Shown: positions 1 to 19,482 of the stretch, piece by piece
How positions within the stretch are numbered: position 1 is the stretch's first letter
Layout of the letters: every line of letters begins with the position of its first letter
NCBI GenBank assembly: GCA_009731375.1
Contig: BJOX01000001.1
Span: 1,817,082 to 1,881,081 of the forward strand
Source of the DNA: Paulinella micropora
Taxonomy: Eukaryota; Cercozoa; Imbricatea; Euglyphida
Reading direction: 5' to 3'
DNA: 64,000 bases
Translations under genes and position numbers: made by a program
The notes under the pieces: generated by a model
The model's database searches: none
Told to the model about the DNA's origin: nothing
The model's input: only the letters and a program-made list of their open reading frames with translations

Positions 1-100
1 CCCTTCCTTCCCTTCCTTTCCTTTCCCTTCCCCTCCTGTTCCTTTCCCTTCCCTGTAGTGCTTGTTGAGTTATCTTGTGCTGGCTAACCCTAACTTGCCT

Positions 101-103
101 TCA

Positions 104-147
<44 letters not shown>

Positions 148-169
148 CATCTATCTATCTATCTATCTT

Positions 170-211
<42 letters not shown>

Positions 212-280
212 CATCCATCCATCTATCCATCCATCTATCTATCTATCTATCTATCTATCCATCCATCCATCCATCCATCC

Positions 281-315
<35 letters not shown>

Positions 316-360
316 CATCCATCCATCCATCCATGCATCCATCCATCCATCCATCTATCC

Positions 361-399
<39 letters not shown>

Positions 400-424
400 C
401 ATCCATCCATCCATCCATCCATCG

Positions 425-456
<32 letters not shown>

Positions 457-486
457 GTCTATCTATCTATCTATCTATCTATCTAT
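101..486. repeat. CTAT/CCAT tetranucleotide array
   Basis: Nearly uninterrupted CTAT repeats with blocks of CCAT. Bases 1-60 before it are C/T-rich CCTTCC-type low complexity. Every open frame across it is a translation of the repeat and is not a gene. Confidence 0.95.
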
Positions 487-922
487 TCCGGGGGGAATGC
501 AGAGGGCCAGCTGCGCAGTGCTCCGGCCTAAAACCAAACCCCCTGTAATGACGATTTTGTGTCCGCCGTTAATCGCGCGCAGCGCAAGGGCTAAACAGGC
601 AACCAACTCCTAACCAGGGCCGTGGTGCAAGGGTTGATGAAGTCGGGGTTGTAGAAGGTAACTCACAACGAGCGTGAACTCCTGAAACCTCGGCTTACAG
701 ACGCATCATCTCCTTATGGCACACGCCCCTGGGGAGTGTTCTAGTGTTGTCCCGTATAGTTCAAAAGGGCTTTTCGGCTTGAACTGGGCACAGACACCAA
801 CCACAGCGAGACAGTGGTTGGTGTGCAGCTTGGCAGGTGCTGAAAGTTCTTGTCCGGGGGTAGTATAGGAGGCAATGGCTTTTCAAGCTACGCCACGCCC
901 ATAGATTAAACATTAAACATAT
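487..922 (+). other. unique-sequence island between CTAT arrays
   Basis: About 435 bases of non-repetitive sequence. It holds a candidate exon (701-859, listed separately). It also holds a 10-bp perfect inverted repeat (795-804 with 814-823, CACCAACCAC / GTGGTTGGTG) inside that candidate exon, and a 7-bp one nearby (AGTTCAA...TTGAACT). I see no RNA gene or known transposon signature. Confidence 0.6.
701..859 (+). CDS. candidate exon upstream of the PA-domain exons
   Basis: The segment is open for 53 codons in one frame. It is preceded by a plausible acceptor (GGCTTACAG) and followed by a possible donor (GG|GTAGTA), and both ends are phase 0, so it would join in frame to the exon at 1547. The encoded stretch contains GLFGLNW and two cysteines spaced as in the N-terminal half of protease-associated (PA) domains, which usually precede the glycine- and cysteine-rich core found in the next exon. 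What is seen is the open frame and splice signals; the PA assignment of this part is inference. The 10-bp inverted repeat inside it is unusual for coding sequence. It could instead be non-coding unique DNA. Confidence 0.4.
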
Positions 923-7694
<6,772 letters not shown>

Positions 7695-7749
7695 TGCTAG
7701 CTAGACTCGTCTCCTTATCCTCCTCCTTATCCTCCTCTTCCTCCTCCTC

Positions 7750-7780
<31 letters not shown>

Positions 7781-8139
7781 TTCTTCTTCTTCTTCTTCTT
7801 CTGCTTTTCTTCTTCTTTTCTTCTTCTTCTTCTTCTTCTTCTTCTTCTTCTTCTTCTCCTCCTCCTCCTCCTCCTCCTCTTCCCACTCCCCCTCCTCCTC
7901 CTGCTCCTCCTCCTCCTCCTGCTCCTCTTCCTCCTCTTCCTCCTATTCCTGGACCTCCTTTTTACGAAAACACTTTCGCAGAGAACACCCCATCGCCCTC
8001 CCTTATCTTCTTCTTTGTTATCCTCTTCATACCTATACATCTAGATTTAGGGAAGTTTCGTACACAGAAAACTACTTGTTTTTGTTCCTCCTTGGGCGGT
8101 CCGTTACCTGTGTTACTATTTATATTTCGAGCATACTTT

Positions 8140-8178
<39 letters not shown>

Positions 8179-8202
8179 GTACATACGTACGTACATACAT
8201 AC

Positions 8203-8255
<53 letters not shown>

Positions 8256-8460
8256 ACGCCCCGCATTTGCAATCTGCATGAATCTTGTTCGTAGTATCAG
8301 TCGATGCTTGGCTAGATAGGTAGGCAGGTAGGTAGGTAGATAGAGAGATAGACAGGAAGGTAGTTGGGTTGGAAAATTGGTAGGTGAGGTAGGTAGGTAT
8401 GGAGATAGGTTGGTAGGTAGGTACGTAGGCAGGTAGGTAGGTAGGTATGTTTAGTTGACA
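7695..8460. repeat. CTT/CTC, TA, GA and GGTA arrays
   Basis: CTC/CTT triplets (7709-7950), TA (8140-8176), GA (8205-8254) and degenerate GGTA (8310-8450), downstream of the PA-gene stop codon. No gene seen. Confidence 0.9.
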
Positions 8461-8782
8461 AAGCGTTCTGCCAATTCTTTCTATCTGTCCTTCTCGCTCA
8501 CTTTTCTACGTACGAGTAATTTATTGAGGGGTTTTTGACCTTCAAGGCTTGCCTCTTTTTTCATGGCACACGTCACTCGGTGTCATATTGTGATAACATA
8601 CCCATATTATTTATTAAAGAAAAGAGCAACAGATAGTCTAAGTGGTTACCGTTGTGACGATAGTAACCCTTGTCTTGTACTTTCAGTAAATATTAATATT
8701 ATATACCAATAACATTCAAGACTTTGCGAGGGCAGTTGAACACTGGACAAAGAGAGGGTCGGACTTCACTTTATTTAGACTA

Positions 8783-8853
<71 letters not shown>

Positions 8854-9852
8854 AATCATCACATCACTAAGCGCCACAACCCACAAACCGCCAAAGCTTT
8901 GAATTCACCGTTACACTTAAAGTGATAGGTAAATAGGTGGCCCGGGACCGGCCAAGTATGATGACACAGAGTGAGGTTGTGGAACTCTTCTCTCAGCTGA
9001 CAGTTGTCCCTGCTCAACGGCCAGCTGCTCAAAACCCTGCTGAAGTTTTAGTGCTTGACTGTGGTCAGTTTTAGCTCTTCTGAACCCAACTCAGTCTTGA
9101 ATTCAAGTGCTGCTTCTTTTTTTTTTCGTTCAGATGTCCTCTCTGGAAGTTGCACTCTTGTATCAGACTGAGCAAATTGATTGAACGACCGGCCAAAACT
9201 TTTGACCTTTACCCGGTTGACAATTCACTCTTTTTGACCGGTTCATTAGATTCTCCTCTGCACGACGTTTCGACTTCACTATTAGTAACTAGTTTTCGAT
9301 TCCGTTCAGAAACTTCTAATTTCAAACTTGTGATCAAGTCAAAAAGTTCTTTTTAGAAAAGATCACTGGCAACTATTGTCTTTTTCCCGCACTCAATTAT
9401 TAATACCTTTTCCCCCGATTTCCGGCCGTGAAACATGCACGTTGCTGTAAATTTGCGGACAAGGATAACACGAGTGACGAAAAACAAAATATTAATAATA
9501 TATATTTGACTGCTTTTCACATCCGCACAGTGAGTCATTAGAGTCACTGTCTCGCCTAGCCTTCCCAAATCAGTTTGGTTTTTTAAGTTCACCAACCCGA
9601 CACTATACATCAGTTTGATGACTGTTACTAGCGGCTTGGAACAAAAGATATTATCCGTTTGACAACTTGAGACATACAATCTACGATTCACTCTCGGCAT
9701 GATCGTAAATCAAGTTGCATCCAAGCCTGCAACCAGTACGAAATTACAACACGTAAATGTTGAAACAAACTTGCGAAGTGACCGCTCTGCTGCAATACTT
9801 ACTGGTATTTCAACTGCTCTTTGAGAGTCAGTACTCAATGCAGCCATAGTGT
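8461..9852. other. non-coding sequence, TA array, one 38-codon frame
   Basis: Mostly unique AT-rich sequence with a TA repeat at 8786-8848. A short + strand frame at 8958-9074 starts MMTQSEVVELFSQL and stops after 38 codons. It looks like a protein start, but nothing continues it. Minus-strand frames here have no recognisable similarity. Confidence 0.4.
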
Positions 9853-10402
9853 TCTTAATTTTCGAAAATAGCTCATGATTTAATAACAGGGGTTTATCAG
9901 ACCACGAGTCACCGTGCTCACCCATTTGCCCAGGTTAATTACAGTACAGGGTAAGGGCTGGGTAATGGTAAAGTTATAGGGCAACTTGAAGGTGTATGGT
10001 CTCCAGGGCATTTGAGCTGTGCTCAAGACGAAGGATTCTGAAGGAAATTGTCTGTGGTGGAAAGATGGTTGAGGTTGAGATGGTTTAGGTCGTGCTTTAG
10101 AGAACGTAAGCCTCTAGGTTAGATTGGAAAGGAAAATTAGCAAAGCCAGTGAGGAAAATTATGAGTTGATATGAGCAAAAAAGGAAATTGCTGGAACGAA
10201 AAAGGATTTTTTCAGAGTAAGTACAGGTATGAAAAATTAATCAAGGTAAAACAAAGTTACGTTGTGTTTTGTTTATGCTGATTAAAGTAGATTTAAGAAA
10301 TATCTGAGAGCTGACGAAGATGCTTCCAGGTTAGGTATTGGAGTAATGGTAAAGTCCCTCACGAAGTTATTAGTCCCCCGGTTAGTCAGACCGGGCCTGC
10401 AG
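9853..10402. repeat. direct repeat copy 1 (about 550 bp)
   Basis: Matches 11776-12332 almost base for base, from TTTCGAAAATAGCT to the shared end CCTGCAG, with scattered substitutions and small indels. There are no clear TG...CA ends and no primer-binding site, so it may be a non-autonomous LTR or a segmental duplication. Confidence 0.8.
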
Positions 10403-11324
10403 GGCAAGTGGGAAAAGGGCATAGGTAGGTAAATTAACTGGTAAGGTTAGATAGGGCTGGATAGGGTTATGGGCTATATAATCAGAACTGCAGAGAACGT
10501 TAGCTGCAGGATTGAGCCAGTGCTAGGGCAGTCGAGGTGAATAAGGTAAATAAGGACTGGAGCAGGGGAGAGCTGTAGCCAGCTGAGCTAAACGAGCCAC
10601 AGTGCAAGAGCGCAGGTGCGAGACAGGAAGGAGGGCTCATCCAAGGAACGACACACTGTGGGTATGTGGAGCGGCAAAAAGTAAGATCATGTAGTATAGC
10701 ACACGAAAAAGCAGTGGGACATGTTGGTTGGTTGCTTGGTTGTTGACTACGCAGGTAGGGTGATCTTACTCCAGGACACGACATGATAGGAACGCAGAAG
10801 GGACCATGCGGAACACAAGAGAGAATGAAACAATGAAGAATAAAGTAGGGGACGTAGAACCCATATAGAAGACCAGAGTAGGAACACATGCACATCGTAG
10901 TGGACTATCGATCGTGGTCTTTGCCAAGGTTAATTACAGTACGGGGTAAGGGTTTGGTAATGGTAAGGTTAGGGTCTAGGTATAGGGCAAGGTGTATGGT
11001 CTCCAGGGCCTTTGAGCTGTGCTTAAGACGAAGAAATCTGAAGGAAAACTTCAAATGAACCAATGGAAGTAACGTAGCCAGTGAAATCACACGTGTCAAA
11101 GGGACTGCAATGAAGTCTTAGAGCAAAAAAATATAATCCCGGACTAGTTGAGATGATCAGTAGAGGACAAGGGGTACGAACACGGGTATCACATCTCCCC
11201 TATGACGAAACATAGCGTCTAGGGGGCTCCTACGAGAGAGGAGAATAGTGGCCAAACGTGAAGAAACAGATGGATGATGAGCGAGGAAGAGTTCTGCCAG
11301 GTGTAACGTTCCCTCCTGAACATG

Positions 11325-11363
<39 letters not shown>

Positions 11364-11775
11364 CCACACATACACATATACATACACACACACACACTCA
11401 CACACACACATACACATGCACACATACACATACACACACGCAAACAAACACACACACACACACACACACGCGCGCGCGCACTAAGTAAGGAAAGATGAGC
11501 GATGAGCGAAGAAGGAGAGCTCTGAGGGCAGATCAGGTAGATAGGTAGTTGCAGTAGTGTGACTCCAGGAGGTTGTCGCGGAGCTCCAGGGCTGTTGCTT
11601 TTCTCTCTGCTATGATATCTCAGCAATGAGTGAAAAAGAAGATTGCAGTAGTGTGACTCCAGGGGGTTGTAGTGGAGCTCCAGGGTGTTTTTCTGCTAAC
11701 ATTTCTCATAGCAGGCGGCCTAGTTGAATAGGCATGTCCGAATCCCGAACCCTGAGCAGGGGCAAGGATGCGGAT
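10403..11775. other. spacer with partial third copy and CA array
   Basis: 10921-11045 is a more diverged partial copy of the repeat at 9853 (GGTTAATTACAGTACGGGG onward). A CA-rich microsatellite runs from 11321 to 11470. A direct repeat with a period of about 95 bp (TTGCAGTAGTGTGACTCCAG) occurs at 11548 and 11643. No coding frame is convincing. Confidence 0.6.
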
Positions 11776-12332
11776 TTAACTTTCGAAAATAGCTATTTAA
11801 TAACAGGGGTTTACCAGACCACGAGTCACCGTGCTCACCCATTTGCCCAGGTTAATTACAGTACAGGGTAAGGGCTGGGTAATGGTAAGGTTATAGGGCA
11901 ACTTGAAGGTGTATGGTCTCCAGGGCATTTGAGCTGTGCTCAAGACGAAGGATTCTGAAGGAAATTGTATGTGGTGGAGAGATGGTTGAGGTTGAGATGG
12001 TTTAGGTCGTGCTTTACAGAGAACGTAAGCCTCTAGGTTAGATTGGAAAGGAAAATTAGCACAGCCAGTGAGGAAAATTATGAGTTGATATGAGCAAAAA
12101 AGGAATTGCTGGAACGAAAAAGGATTTTTCAGAGTAAGTACAGTATGAAAAATTAATCAAGGTAAAACAAAGTTACGTTGTGTTTTGTTTATGCTGATTA
12201 AAGTAGATTTAAGAAATATCTGAGAGTTGACGAAGATGCTTCCAGGTTAGGTATTGGAGTAAGTACTGGAGTAATGATAAAGTCCCTCATGAAGTTATTA
12301 GTCCCCCGGTTAGTCAGACCGGGAGCCTGCAG
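11776..12332. repeat. direct repeat copy 2 (about 557 bp)
   Basis: Second full copy of the 9853-10402 sequence, about 1.92 kb downstream in the same orientation. It ends exactly where the Gag-like region begins, which would suit an LTR or leader boundary, but no third copy is found beyond the Gag region. Confidence 0.8.
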
Positions 12333-12349
12333 TTCGTTGTATCTGCCTA

Positions 12350-15078
12350 CTTGAAGAGTTGTATACAAACTCACAATTCGAATTTTCCTTCCAAGTGGAA
12401 ACTACACACACAGAGTTTTGTGCCACCGTGTTCTGACAGATCGATTTGGAAAGACACTCTCTTTCAGGAGTGGCTGTACAACAACGTATTAGGACAGAGG
12501 AAACCAAAAACACATATGTATCGACAGATTGTTCACCTGCCGTTGCATTTTTGTGTCCCAGGCCTCCTCTACCCTCATAGACACTATGCATTCAACCAAC
12601 ACAGTATGTGTCTGGTTTTGTCGTTTTAGGGTCACCCCCTACCTACAGAGTGGAGAACGCCTCCTTCACTGCACATCGTACTCTCCAGCTACTGTACTGC
12701 GTTCTGGTCTGCTCCTGGCACGTGTACATGTGGAATCAATCGCGGCACGACGACCCAGTTTCGAAATACAACGAACACAAGCGACGCTGTCTGGCTGACA
12801 CTCTATGTACTGACAAGAAGTTTCAGGAGGAAGTTAAGGCTGGGAAGACTACTCGCCTTCATGCCAACCTATCGCGTACGCAAACGGTTCAATTTATTTA
12901 CGATTCAGTACTGACCAGTTACGTTGGTGACGAACGCGACATCCTTCGGAAGAATCACAAGGACAAGGCTACATGGCTACCACAGGTCCCCATTGCCCCT
13001 CAAGCCAGCCTAGACCTTCTCCGCAACCCCGATTGGACAGACGCTGAAGTCTACAGAGAGTACCTGGGGCCTACTGGGTCACTAGCAACCGCAGAGAAGC
13101 TATGGAACGACATCGGCAACGTCATCCCTGTAGAAGTTGTTCATAACTACTACCCGTTTACTGCTTCAACTTCTGGATTAATAGGGTCACTACCGGCTAG
13201 TAGCCTACTACTCCTTTGGGTGCAACCACTGGTGCCACACCTGTTCCCCCATCGAACCCAACTGGTCCAACCACTTTGTTGCCCGCTGGAAGCTCTTCTG
13301 CGCCATCTTCGGCTCCCATACCAGCTACGTTGACGCCATCGACTCCGGCCCTGCCCTCAGCCCCAACGTCTACTGTTGCACCAGCACTTCGACCGTCCGT
13401 TCGACCCTACATGCCCCCGATACCCAACAATGTCATGCCTTACCCGACCCCAGACGCTTCGTTTACACGTACTGGACCCCTCGCTTGAGCTGCGACGCCC
13501 GCTCTACCGCGCCCCGTAGTGCAACCTGGTAGACCAATCGAGCGTTAAACCGTGAATTGGCTATGCAATCTTTTCTCGGTACGCTCCTGTCGTCCCCACA
13601 GCGGCCTACTACATCCACCGTCGATCCTTCCTACGACATTGATTTGTTCGCTTCAAGTTCTGCACTCAACCCGACGACCTCATCCGCTGCAGCCCTCCTC
13701 GGTCGTCTACTGACACCTTCACGTGACCCCGAGATCGACGCCTGCTACATCCAGCTCAAGTTCTAGCACTCTGGCATCAATCCCGGCGGGAACGCTCTGC
13801 ACCCGAAGCATCGCCGACCACAGCGGAAGCAAAGACCTCTGAAGATGCAGCAGCAAGATCGGCAGCGGAAGCTGAACTCGAACTTGAAGAAGCAGAACTC
13901 ACCGCCGCCGCACGAGAACGAGAACGAGAACGAATAGAAGCAGAGCATGCGGCAACGTTCGAACGTGAAGAACAACAGGACAGCAAAGAGCCGGAACAAG
14001 TTGATGCTCCTGACCGGCAGCCCCAGCCCGATGGACCGCCATCAGCCCATTCGGCGAGCTCTTCCCGCGATGGAACATCTTCCCAATCTTCGCCACCCCG
14101 TCGCGTCCTTCGCTCCGGCCTCTCCGGCGCCAACTCGGGCTACTACATGCATATGCTGCTACGCCGTCATCGGTCCGCCCCCGCACGCCGCGTTATGTTC
14201 ATCTTGTCGACTCCAGCTGGAGCGCCGACGGCCGATCAAGCTACCTTCGCGCGCGAATTGGTGGTCAACTATCATGTCGCCAACATTCCGATCCAGCTGG
14301 CCATCATGCACGCCATCAACAACGTTCGCACGTGGGGAGATAAAGCTACTGTTTCCATTATGGACGCCTGTTGGGCCCGCTTCGTTCGCGTCACCGACCC
14401 AGTCCAGCAGGTATGGTGCTCACTCTCCCTCATCTGGCTACAGTTCATTCGCGACCTTATTCACGGCCGTTTGGACAAGCACGACACGCGGAAGTCAGCC
14501 CTTCAAGCCCTCAATCTACGGCGCTTCAAGAAGGAACAACTCTTGGCGTACATCAACCGATGTATCACGTACTACGAAGCCGCGCGCGTGACCGGCGTGA
14601 TCATCCGCGATGCCAACCAGATTGAAGACTTGGGCCGCATGCTGAACCCGATGGAGCGTGATCTCGCCTTGGAAGCCGGCTGGCCGCGCAACTTGGATGA
14701 CCTCCTCCCTTGGGCCAGGACCCTTGACCCCAACGTCATGGAAGAAAACCTTCTAGGGATGGAGATCCCGGTCCGAACCGACACCGACGATCCAGCTACG
14801 CGCAGACGGGTCTCAGTCCTACCCGCCAAGGCCAGCCAGCCAACCGCGCCGACCGTCGGAGACGTCAACAGCCTCGCCAAGCAAAGACGGCCACCGTGAC
14901 GGAGAATGCGAATCCCAACCGCCCTCCTCGGCAGACGATATATTACAGAAGCGCAAGGCCGACTCCATGGCCATGACCCAGACTGCTCCCCCACAAACAT
15001 CGAATCGCCCCAACAAGCGTGCAAAGACGAACCACCCGGTGACGAAGGAATAGATAGATTGATAGATAGATAGATAGG

Positions 15079-15133
<55 letters not shown>

Positions 15134-15160
15134 ATAGGTAGATAGATAGATGGATAGATG

Positions 15161-15250
<90 letters not shown>

Positions 15251-15325
15251 CAATCACTTATTTTGACTTTCTACGACGTTCCTTCTACAAAGATAGGTAG
15301 GTAGGTAGGCGGGTAGGAAGGTAGG

Positions 15326-15422
<97 letters not shown>

Positions 15423-16350
15423 GGATAGATAGATAGATAGATGAGATGTCGCAAAGGAATGTAGTCCTTGCAAAGGAACGCAGTTTCACATCAAACAGTA
15501 ATTTGTGTACTGTGCATGTGTAATCACGGGTAGACTGTGTTCTGTAAAAAAGAAGAGGAGGTAGGACGTTGAAGAAAAATGCAATCTAGGAATGGAGAGT
15601 GGGAGGATAAGGAAGAAGAGAAAGAAAAGGAAGCAGTTAGTCCAAGTGTTTTGAGCACCAGATAGATAGATAGATAGATATATAGATAGATAGATAGATC
15701 GATACAAGAAGCAGCCGGCACCGCGACAACGTCTCACGGGAGCCAACGCTGTGGTGATCCCTCCGAAGAAGGTGTCTATGTCTACGACCAAGGCCGATCC
15801 ACCGGGCAGATCGACGGCCCAGACCAAACGCAAACCATTTACGCGCATATATACCCTGCGCCTACTGCAAGGAGCATAACAACTTCTTGAAGAAGGATCA
15901 ACTCCCCAAACACTCGTTCGAGGAATGCAAGCTTCGACAACAGCGCTGTCAGGACGAGGGGAAACCCTGGGGCTGGAAGCCGTCGGCGGCCGCTACCCGC
16001 AGCACTCCGCGCGCTTTCCATATGACTACCCGGTCCCGCGCATCCTCTCCGTCGGTGCCAACGCCCCCTCCTCTGCGGATTACAACCATCCCGACCGTGG
16101 TCAATGGATGCGTTTGGGTCGCCAAACACCCCCTCAAGCGCCCGTTTGTCGGTAAGACCACATGCGCTTTGGACTCGGCCTGCAACTGCAAGGGCGTCGC
16201 TCGCCTAGCATGGGTCACAACATGGTTTCACCATCCGGTCATTGCCCCCCGTGGAGGCGCGCTCATCCGTCGGCATCGAAGCGGTCCTCACTGACGGCAT
16301 CGAACTCTTGAACGACGACGCCTCGGCCAACCCAACGTCGCCGTGTGCTA
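12350..16350 (+). pseudogene. decayed retroelement Gag region, no pol
   Basis: Plus-strand coding-type sequence is broken into several frames. 12608-13150 encodes a Lys/Arg/Asp-rich segment, 13216-13488 a Pro/Thr/Ser-rich linker, and 13800-14130 an Arg/Glu-rich part. 14147-14899 is the best preserved (about 250 codons). Its helical segment with ALQALNLRRFKKEQLLAYIN and DLGRMLNPMERDLALE resembles retrotransposon capsid (Gag) helices. After two GATA array insertions, 15860-15930 encodes CAYCKEHNNFLKKDQ...H...C, a zinc-knuckle-like CxxC...H...C. No protease, integrase or reverse transcriptase is seen before a purine-rich tract at 16829-16853. At least three frame breaks make it non-functional as read. 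It could be a Gag-only non-autonomous element or the 5' part of a larger decayed one. Confidence 0.55.
15040..15443. repeat. GATA arrays inside the Gag region
   Basis: Two GATA/GGTA arrays (15050-15250 and 15296-15443), with a third short one at 15660-15702, interrupt the Gag-like reading frame. About 45 bases of other sequence separate the first two. Confidence 0.95.
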
Positions 16351-16828
16351 TGGACCCTTGACCTTGCGAAGTGCAAGGGGCGCTAGCACTTGCGGGTCGG
16401 AGAACCCGGGAAGGCGCCAGAACCTGGCAAGGCGATGGGATGGTACGACAGCAACGTATTCATACCGTTGTACGTCTATCGGGGGGAGGGGATAGTTCAA
16501 AATTCAAATTCAAATTTGAATTCGAAAAATTCCAAACTCAAATTTGCATTTTGTAATGCGAGCAACGTACAACGGGGATGAAGGGCTAAGCCCAACGGAT
16601 ACTCGGGTCTACATATTTCTTTTCTTCTAAGAAAGGTGAACAGAGCTATGTAGAGTCGGAACGACAAGGATCGACCGAGACTACGGCTCGTGGGCTGCTA
16701 GTGTTTGCTCAATGGTGTGGCTCCTCAGGAGCAGGACATCAATTGGGAAACAGATCCGGAAAGGAAGCTCTCAACCGACAATATTTACCAATCTACCCTT
16801 ATTAACTAGTAGTACGGTTCCCGTATAA

Positions 16829-16858
16829 GACGGGGAGGGGGTATTGTAGGCGCAGATA
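16829..16858 (+). promoter_or_regulatory. polypurine tract and possible LTR start
   Basis: GACGGGGAGGGGGTATTGTA has the form of a polypurine tract followed by TGTAGG. This is how 3' LTRs start in many LTR elements and resembles the tract at 46941. No matching 5' copy is visible, so the LTR cannot be confirmed. Confidence 0.35.
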
Positions 16859-18235
16859 GGTAAATATGCGACCTTTTCTTACGCTTATAACCCTATACAC
16901 AGTGATGTATAGATGAGCTATGTCTAGTCAATCATATAGTTATACCCGTTTCTATATGTACTTTGAGCAGGTTGAATTTCAAAACGATAATATTAAGACA
17001 AGTAACCGGTACTACTTTTTACGCCGCCGCCGGATAATATTATCGTTAGGGCGGACAATAGGAGATGCGGCTTTCTGTTTCCTTTTTGTTGCTTGGCTCT
17101 GATAGTCTCCTGCATTTTCCCACCATACTGGTTTCCTCTCTTTTGCAGAGGCGCAAGATTAGGTTATTCTCAGAGTGCTTGAATTGAGTGGATATAGACC
17201 CCGGCTTGCCAACATCTTTCTGATCTTAACTGACAAAATATAATACTGTGCCACCGCTAACTTCTTTCTTCATCTTATGTTTGGAAGTCGCCGACTGCCG
17301 TGAGTCATTGTCATCATCATGAGCGACCCGGCATCATCTTCGTCTTCTTCTCAGAGTCCTCGACTCGTGACCAGGCTTCCTCTATCTCATCCGAACTACG
17401 TTCGGCCCTGAGTTCGGATGTGCATCTAGTGCTGCCATGAGTCTGAGTTCGTCTGAGTTTCTTTCGTCGTCGTCGTCGGCATGCGTATTCCACCACTTCG
17501 TCGTCTTCCTCTACCTCTGACTGTTATGCATCCTCTACCTCTTCTATCTCTTCCGAGGCTGAGTCTTCATTGCGTGGTGAAGTGAAAAGTTTGCGTTCGG
17601 TAGTAGTAGTAGATTGAGGTGGTGCCGCCGCTTGTGGTAGACTCGCTCTCTCTTAAATCGGAATTAGGAGTTGAAAAAGTATACCTTGAGCAAGGTATAC
17701 TTTGGTGAATCATCTGGTGAAGTCGGTGAATCATGTCGGTGAATCACATGATTCACCGATCTAGTTTGCTGTGAAATCAAATATAAATATTCTTTCGCAT
17801 TGGATTATTACAGTACTCATAATAAAATAAGTGTTGTTCTTCTAAGTTTTTTATGAAAGTTTCATGAAATCTAACTTGAATTTTGACTTTATTATTCATG
17901 AATCTTATCTAAGTTTTTCATGAAATCTAACTTCAAGTCCGACCGGCACAAACTTGGCACAATATTTATAAAATACTTTGATCTTTAGGAACAGTTTCTG
18001 GCTCGGAAAGCTGGCCTTTGAATATTCACTGAGATCGGCTACAACTTGAGCGTCGGAGTCCGAGTCGGAATCCTGAACTCGGGTCCGATGCCCTGGCCAT
18101 TGACACTGCGCTTACTATGATGGAAAAACTTAGAAAAGTAAGAAAAAACTTGATATTAGTAACATGCAGGACCGTAAGCTGTGATAAAATAAAATCCAGA
18201 CTTCATTGTAATTCTCAGGCTTTGGGGACTCAAAC
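16859..18235. other. non-coding region with perfect hairpins
   Basis: Perfect inverted repeats: ACGATAATATTA (16984-16995) with its complement at 17035-17046; AAAGTATACCTT (17676-17687) with 17692-17703, loop GAGC; TCGGTGAATCA (17736-17746) with 17749-17759. A short frame at 17319 starting MSDPASSSSSSQSP stops after 30 codons, and Ser-rich traces follow in other frames. It may be a decayed protein start. Confidence 0.5.
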
Positions 18236-18445
18236 TTATCACTCGTCAGTAGCGAGGGTGAGTCGGAAGACTCGCGCGAAGCATAAGAATTTCTTAGCAT
18301 CCAAAAAGTCTTAGTCAGATTTAATTATAAGGCGAGTCTGCCTTATCACTGTTAAATCGCGAAGACTTTTGGATGCTAAGAAATTCTTATGCTTCGCGCG
18401 AGTCTTCCCACTCACCCTCGCTACTGACGAGTCACACAGTGATAA
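18236..18445. mobile_element. foldback element, 210 bp
   Basis: Arms of about 75 bp are near-perfect inverted copies (ACTCGTCAGTAGCGAGGGTG at 18241 is complementary to the segment ending near 18432). The outer TTATCAC/GTGATAA ends also pair, and the right arm carries an 8-bp insertion. The loop holds a smaller hairpin, ATAAGGC...GCCTTAT. No coding capacity. Paired short frames on both strands are mirror translations of the arms. Confidence 0.75.
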
Positions 18446-19272
18446 ATTTCTCTGAAAATAGTGCTCATATGTCACGAAGTTGCGTAAAAAGAAAAAACTT
18501 GACTCCAGAACTAAGTGAAACATAAGAACTCAGCCAGAAATTAAAAATGCGACTTGAATCCGGCCGCGGTTTATGTTTACGCAAGCGCTGTTTGAATAAA
18601 ATACTTTACGCCGCCAGTTGAAACACTATTTTAACTTGAAAGATCATGATAACTTGATGTAACTGTATCAAGCCGGCAGAGGCTGGCCGCGCCAGTAGTA
18701 ATCATTGAACCTTAAGTACAATACTCAGCAGTTGCAACTCATTATAGTAGCGGGAGTCGGGCTGAGTCAGTGGTAATTTAATATTCCGGATCGGAGTTCA
18801 GTGAAGAGCCCGACTATTAAATTTAAGAGGTGTAGCTCAGCTCCTGCTTAGTAAGACCGTCACTACTGCACTATCATGGCATTGATGTACTGGTAAGAAT
18901 TAATATGATAAATGAGGCGTGACTCGGTGCGTCAGTTGAAACAGGGTTTTGCTGAGCTTATACTTGAGCGTTCGGGAGTCTCAATCATTGACATCACTGA
19001 TAATGTGGTAGTCACGTAGTATCAGCGCATCATGATGAGGCACAGGCTTGGCACGGTTTTGTTACACGCCGACTCTAGCCTGTGACAATATTAATAAATA
19101 TTTACATTATTCAAACTTACTAGAAATCATGTTAAAATTTACTGAAACTTAAGTTTAAAAAGCCTGGACAGAAAGCCTAAAATAAACTCTGCTTCCCACT
19201 CATCCATTCGAGTGGCAAGTACAGGTATTTTCTTATTTTGAAGTTTCAACAACAGCAACTACATCAACAAGG

Positions 19273-19306
<34 letters not shown>

Positions 19307-19316
19307 TATCAACAAG

Positions 19317-19349
<33 letters not shown>

Positions 19350-19482
19350 CGTTACTGGTCATTCGGTAGCAGAAAAAGATTTGCCTAAAATCACTGCCGA
19401 TCAGCCTTTACATAGCTATCACAGCAGTAATTCACGCCACCCCTTTTGTTGTTTCCTACTTTGTTTGTTTGTTCCTAACCCG
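18446..19482. other. non-coding, CAT and CAA triplet arrays
   Basis: Unique AT-rich sequence without a convincing gene, ending in CAT repeats (19272-19308) and CAA repeats (19310-19348) about 130 bases beyond the 3' end of the Kelch gene. Confidence 0.6.

Noticed and set aside
101-486. Possible CRISPR array from regular repeats
   Set aside because: There are no unique spacers of constant length, and the genome is eukaryotic with tetranucleotide repeats.
62-613. Open frames of Ile/Tyr/Leu/Ser repeats across CTAT arrays (and many similar frames window-wide)
   Set aside because: They are translations of tetranucleotide microsatellites, open in several frames and both strands, with no non-repeat coding sequence.
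9710-9925. Minus-strand 71-codon frame starting MGEHGDSW
   Set aside because: It overlaps the direct repeat, is not preserved as a frame in the second copy, and shows no recognisable domain.
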